From: Bacteroidota bacterium
Lineage (GTDB): Bacteria > Bacteroidota > Bacteroidia > Chitinophagales > Chitinophagaceae
Direction: 5' to 3'
NCBI GenBank assembly: GCA_947463975.1
Contig: CANHUW010000003.1
Location: forward strand, 1-29,030
DNA: 29,030 bases
Shown piece by piece: positions 26,240 to 29,030 of the stretch. The position numbers were made by a program, and so were the translations under genes. Position 1 is the stretch's first letter, and each line of letters begins with the position of its first letter. The notes under the pieces are model-generated. The model did not search any database. It had not been told where the DNA came from and saw only the letters and a program-made list of their open reading frames with translations.

Positions 26240-27532
26240 ATGGCACAAAATAGAAGATCATTTTTAAGCATGGCTGCATTATCAGCTGGAGCGGTAACCT
26301 TAAGTAGTCCATTATATGGCAAAAGTGTACAAAAGACACATTCAGAATCTGATATTCCCTCCATTATTGAGCGCCTTCAGCCGATGACGGATGGTATTGT
26401 GCCTATTACCGATGTCGAGCGCAAACAAAGAATTGCCAAGGCACAACAATTAATGGATCAACTTAACATAGATGCCATTTTTTTAGAAGGGACCGTTTCT
26501 TGTTTTTATTTCACTGGAATGCGCTGGGGCCAAAGTGAAAGAACATTTGGGATAGTTATTCCATCTAAAGGAAGTATTGCTTATATCTGCCCAAAATTTG
26601 AAGAAGACAGAGCAATGGAATTAATCAATCCTGCTTTTGGAACTGAGCTAAGATGTTGGGAAGAGCATGAAAGTCCGTATGAAGTGATTGTTGGTGTGAT
26701 TAAAGACAAAGGCGTGAAACATCATCGTATTGGAATGGAAGAGCGTGTGAGATTTTTTATTGCGGATGGGGTTAAAAAAATAGCTACTGGTTTTGAAATA
26801 GTAGATGCTACTCCAGTTACTGCTGGATGTAGAATGTATAAGACCAAAACAGAATTGGCTTTAATGCAAAGAGCAAGTGATGTAACTATTGAAGCATACA
26901 AAGCAGCATTTGCAACAATTAGACCAGGTATGTCACAAACTGAATTAAGTACGAATATCAGTGCAGCATTCAGAAAATTAGGTTTTAGTGGAGGTGCATC
27001 TGTACAAGTAGGAAAGTATTCTGCATTGCCACATGGAAGTATTGTACCTCAAACTATTTATGAAGGAGATGTAGTCATGGTAGATGGTGGAACGAGTTGT
27101 GAAGGGTATGCTTCGGATATTACAAGAACAATTGTGGTGGGTAAACCAACACAAAGACAAATCGATGTTTGGAACCTAGAACAAGAAGCACAAAACGCTG
27201 CATTTGCTGCCATTAAAATTGGAGCACCATGTGAAGTAGTGGATGCTGCTGCTAGAGCAGTTATTGAAAATCATGGCTTCAATAAAAATTATAAATTACC
27301 AGGTTTGCCTCATAGAACTGGTCATGGCATTGGTTTAGAAGGACACGAATGGACCAATTTTGTAAAAGGAAATAAAACACCCATGGCAGTAGGTATGTGT
27401 TTTAGTGATGAGCCAACCATTTCTATTCCTGGTGAATTTGGAATAAGACTGGAAGATTGTTTATACATTGCAGAAGATGGTCCTCATTTCTTTTCTAAGT
27501 TGAGCCCATCTATTGAACAACCATTTGGGTAA
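26240..27532 (+). CDS. Tat-exported M24 family (Xaa-Pro-type) metallopeptidase
   Basis: A 430-residue pita-bread-fold peptidase. The creatinase/prolidase N-terminal domain covers about residues 55-190 and the M24 catalytic domain about 205-415. Likely metal ligands are D282 and D293 (VDGGTSCEGYASDITRT), H362 (HRTGHGIGLEGHE), E391 (DEPT) and E405 (RLEDC). The start NRRSFLS followed by an Ala/Gly-rich helix and cleavage near LYG is a twin-arginine signal, which is unusual because aminopeptidase P and prolidase are normally cytoplasmic. It probably cleaves X-Pro bonds of peptides in the periplasm; a creatinase-like activity is possible. It is preceded by a good promoter at 26128-26159 and followed 50 bp later by an M20 peptidase gene. 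Confidence 0.9.
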   Translation: MAQNRRSFLSMAALSAGAVTLSSPLYGKSVQKTHSESDIPSIIERLQPMTDGIVPITDVERKQRIAKAQQLMDQLNIDAIFLEGTVSCFYFTGMRWGQSERTFGIVIPSKGSIAYICPKFEEDRAMELINPAFGTELRCWEEHESPYEVIVGVIKDKGVKHHRIGMEERVRFFIADGVKKIATGFEIVDATPVTAGCRMYKTKTELALMQRASDVTIEAYKAAFATIRPGMSQTELSTNISAAFRKLGFSGGASVQVGKYSALPHGSIVPQTIYEGDVVMVDGGTSCEGYASDITRTIVVGKPTQRQIDVWNLEQEAQNAAFAAIKIGAPCEVVDAAARAVIENHGFNKNYKLPGLPHRTGHGIGLEGHEWTNFVKGNKTPMAVGMCFSDEPTISIPGEFGIRLEDCLYIAEDGPHFFSKLSPSIEQPFG

Positions 27533-27582
27533 ATAAATTAGGAGTTTCAAAAAATTCGGGCTTCAAACTGTCAAATTAAATT

Positions 27583-29030
27583 ATGAGAAAAATAATAGCA
27601 AGCCTGATTGCAATCATTGTATTGATCGCATCAGCAAATATTTCTTTTGCACAAACACAACAAGAAAAAATTAACAGAGAGATTGATAACAATCAATTTG
27701 AATTAGTCAATGAGTTTACTACATTATTAAGTATACCTAATGTGGCGGCTACTCCAGCTGGATTAAAAGACAATGCTCATTGGATCATGCAGTACATGCA
27801 ATCTAAAGGGATTCAAAACACTAGCTTACTCACATTAGATAAATCCAATGTGCCTCCAGTAGTTTATGGAGAAGTCAAAGTGCCTGGTGCAAAAGAGACC
27901 ATCATTTTTTATGCGCATTATGATGGACAACCAGTAGACACTACTAAATGGTATAAAGGGGTACATCCCTTTAGGCCTAGTTTATATAGTACATCCATTG
28001 ATCTAGGAGGTACTGTAGCTGCATGGGCAGAAAAAGGAAAATCCTATGATCCTAATGCAAGAATTTATGCAAGAGGAGCTTCTGATGATAAAGCAGGGGT
28101 GGTGGCTATTATTAATGGCTATGCTACTTTAAAAAAATTAGGCATTGCACCTTCAGTAAATATTAAATTCTTTTTTGAAGGGGAGGAAGAAGCCGGTTCG
28201 CCCAATTTGGAACAAATTTTAAATAAATATCAGTCAACATTTAATTCAGATTTATGGATTATTTGTGATGGACCTGTTCATCAATCTTCTAAAAAACAAT
28301 TGGTCATGGGTGTGAGAGGGGATACTCATTTGGAACTAACCGTGTTTGGTCCTAAGCGTCCTTTGCATTCTGGCCATTATGGCAATTGGGTATTAAACCC
28401 TGCAATGGAATTGGCTAGATTATTAGCAAGCATGAAAAATGAAAAAGGAGAAATTACCATTAAAGGCTTTTATGATGATGTGACTCCATTAATTGCTGCA
28501 GAAAAGGAGGCTTTATCAAAAGTACCTGCAGTAGAAGATCAATTAAAGAATGAATTGGGAATTAAAGCTACAGAAAGAACAGGCGCATTAAATGACGCCT
28601 TACAATTACCTTCTTTAAATGTGAATGGTATTCAAAGTGCTGGCGTTGGTAAAAATTCTGCCAATGTTATTCCTACTAAAGCCATTGCTTCTATTGATTT
28701 AAGATTGGTAAAAGGGAATGACTGGAAGCGTCAACAAGATAAAGTGATTGATCATATTAAAGCGCAAGGTTTTTTTGTAACAGCTAAAGAACCCACTGAT
28801 GAACAAAGAAAGCAGTATGAAAAAATTTGTATGGTAGTGGCTTCTGATGGATACAATGCACAAAAGACATCCATGGATAACGTATATGTGAAACGAATTT
28901 CTAAAGCAATCCAATCTGCTACTTCTGAAAACCCCGTATTACTTCCAACATTAGGAGGAAGCTTGCCTTTATATGTTTTTGAAAAAACATTGAACGCTTC
29001 ACCTATTACCGTGCCTATTGCGAATCATGA
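27583..29030 (+). CDS. Secreted M20/M25/M40 family metallopeptidase (partial, right edge)
   Basis: Open from the ATG at 27583 to the window end; 482 residues are visible with no stop. The signal peptide is about residues 1-23 (SFAQ). Metal-site parts are YAHYDGQP (H112), GASDDKAG (D168), EGEEEAGSPN (catalytic E202 and ligand E203 by alignment with carnosinase-type members) and IICDGPVH (D229). The lid domain runs from about 265 to 385, and the final histidine ligand is expected just past the edge after PIANHD. It is of the longer CPG2/carnosine dipeptidase-like group, so it probably degrades dipeptides or small peptides in the periplasm. It follows the M24 gene by 50 bp on the same strand with no terminator between, so a shared peptide-breakdown transcript is likely. 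Confidence 0.9.
   Translation, partial: MRKIIASLIAIIVLIASANISFAQTQQEKINREIDNNQFELVNEFTTLLSIPNVAATPAGLKDNAHWIMQYMQSKGIQNTSLLTLDKSNVPPVVYGEVKVPGAKETIIFYAHYDGQPVDTTKWYKGVHPFRPSLYSTSIDLGGTVAAWAEKGKSYDPNARIYARGASDDKAGVVAIINGYATLKKLGIAPSVNIKFFFEGEEEAGSPNLEQILNKYQSTFNSDLWIICDGPVHQSSKKQLVMGVRGDTHLELTVFGPKRPLHSGHYGNWVLNPAMELARLLASMKNEKGEITIKGFYDDVTPLIAAEKEALSKVPAVEDQLKNELGIKATERTGALNDALQLPSLNVNGIQSAGVGKNSANVIPTKAIASIDLRLVKGNDWKRQQDKVIDHIKAQGFFVTAKEPTDEQRKQYEKICMVVASDGYNAQKTSMDNVYVKRISKAIQSATSENPVLLPTLGGSLPLYVFEKTLNASPITVPIANH

Noticed and set aside
27543..27569. Possible hairpin AGTTT/AAACT between the M24 and M20 genes as a terminator
   Set aside because: Only five paired bases before a mismatch, a long loop and no T-run follows.

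Overview
The window looks like chromosomal DNA of an AT-rich member of the Bacteroidota, most like a freshwater or soil Chitinophagaceae-type organism. The grounds are signal peptides that end in the typical -AQ/-NAQ cleavage context, TAnnTTTG-type promoter candidates with few Shine-Dalgarno sequences, a DUF5916 outer-membrane protein, an SUMF1-like lipid-free secreted protein, and DUF1501/PSD1 genes of the kind found in Planctomycetes and Bacteroidota. It is densely coded: 18 complete genes and one gene cut by the right edge. The longest gap is 100 bp (26140-26239). I saw no tRNA, rRNA, insertion sequence, CRISPR array or phage gene, and no interrupted gene.

Layout. (A) 27-3068, plus strand: an AraC-type regulator followed by a secreted clan-D-like glycoside hydrolase. 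(B) 3070-14686, minus strand: eight tightly packed genes, read in the order apbE, SUMF1-like protein, Tat-exported Gfo/Idh/MocA dehydrogenase, MFS transporter, NHL beta-propeller, PSD1-type cytochrome, DUF1501, DUF2231-cytochrome fusion. (C) 14738-17136, plus strand, divergent from B: a Tat-exported hydroxypyruvate-isomerase-like TIM barrel and a GH29 fucosidase. (D) 17137-18192, minus: a lone AlkB-type monooxygenase. (E) 18238-19521, plus: an M20 amidohydrolase ending in a strong bidirectional terminator. (F) 19563-26139, minus: a DUF5916 protein, a sialate O-acetylesterase-like SGNH hydrolase and a 970-residue Asp-box (VPS10/sortilin-like) protein. (G) 26240-29030, plus: a Tat-exported M24 peptidase and an M20-family peptidase truncated by the window.

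How it may work together (inference): regions A to C look like an extracytoplasmic carbohydrate-processing locus with no SusC/SusD pair. Secreted hydrolases would release sugars. Exported oxidoreductase and isomerase-type enzymes would modify them in the periplasm. Haem c proteins (three CxxCH motifs over two proteins) could pass electrons to the membrane, and an ACS-type MFS carrier would import an acidic product. No direct evidence in the sequence fixes the substrate. Regions E to G are mostly secreted peptide and ester hydrolases that need not belong to the same pathway.
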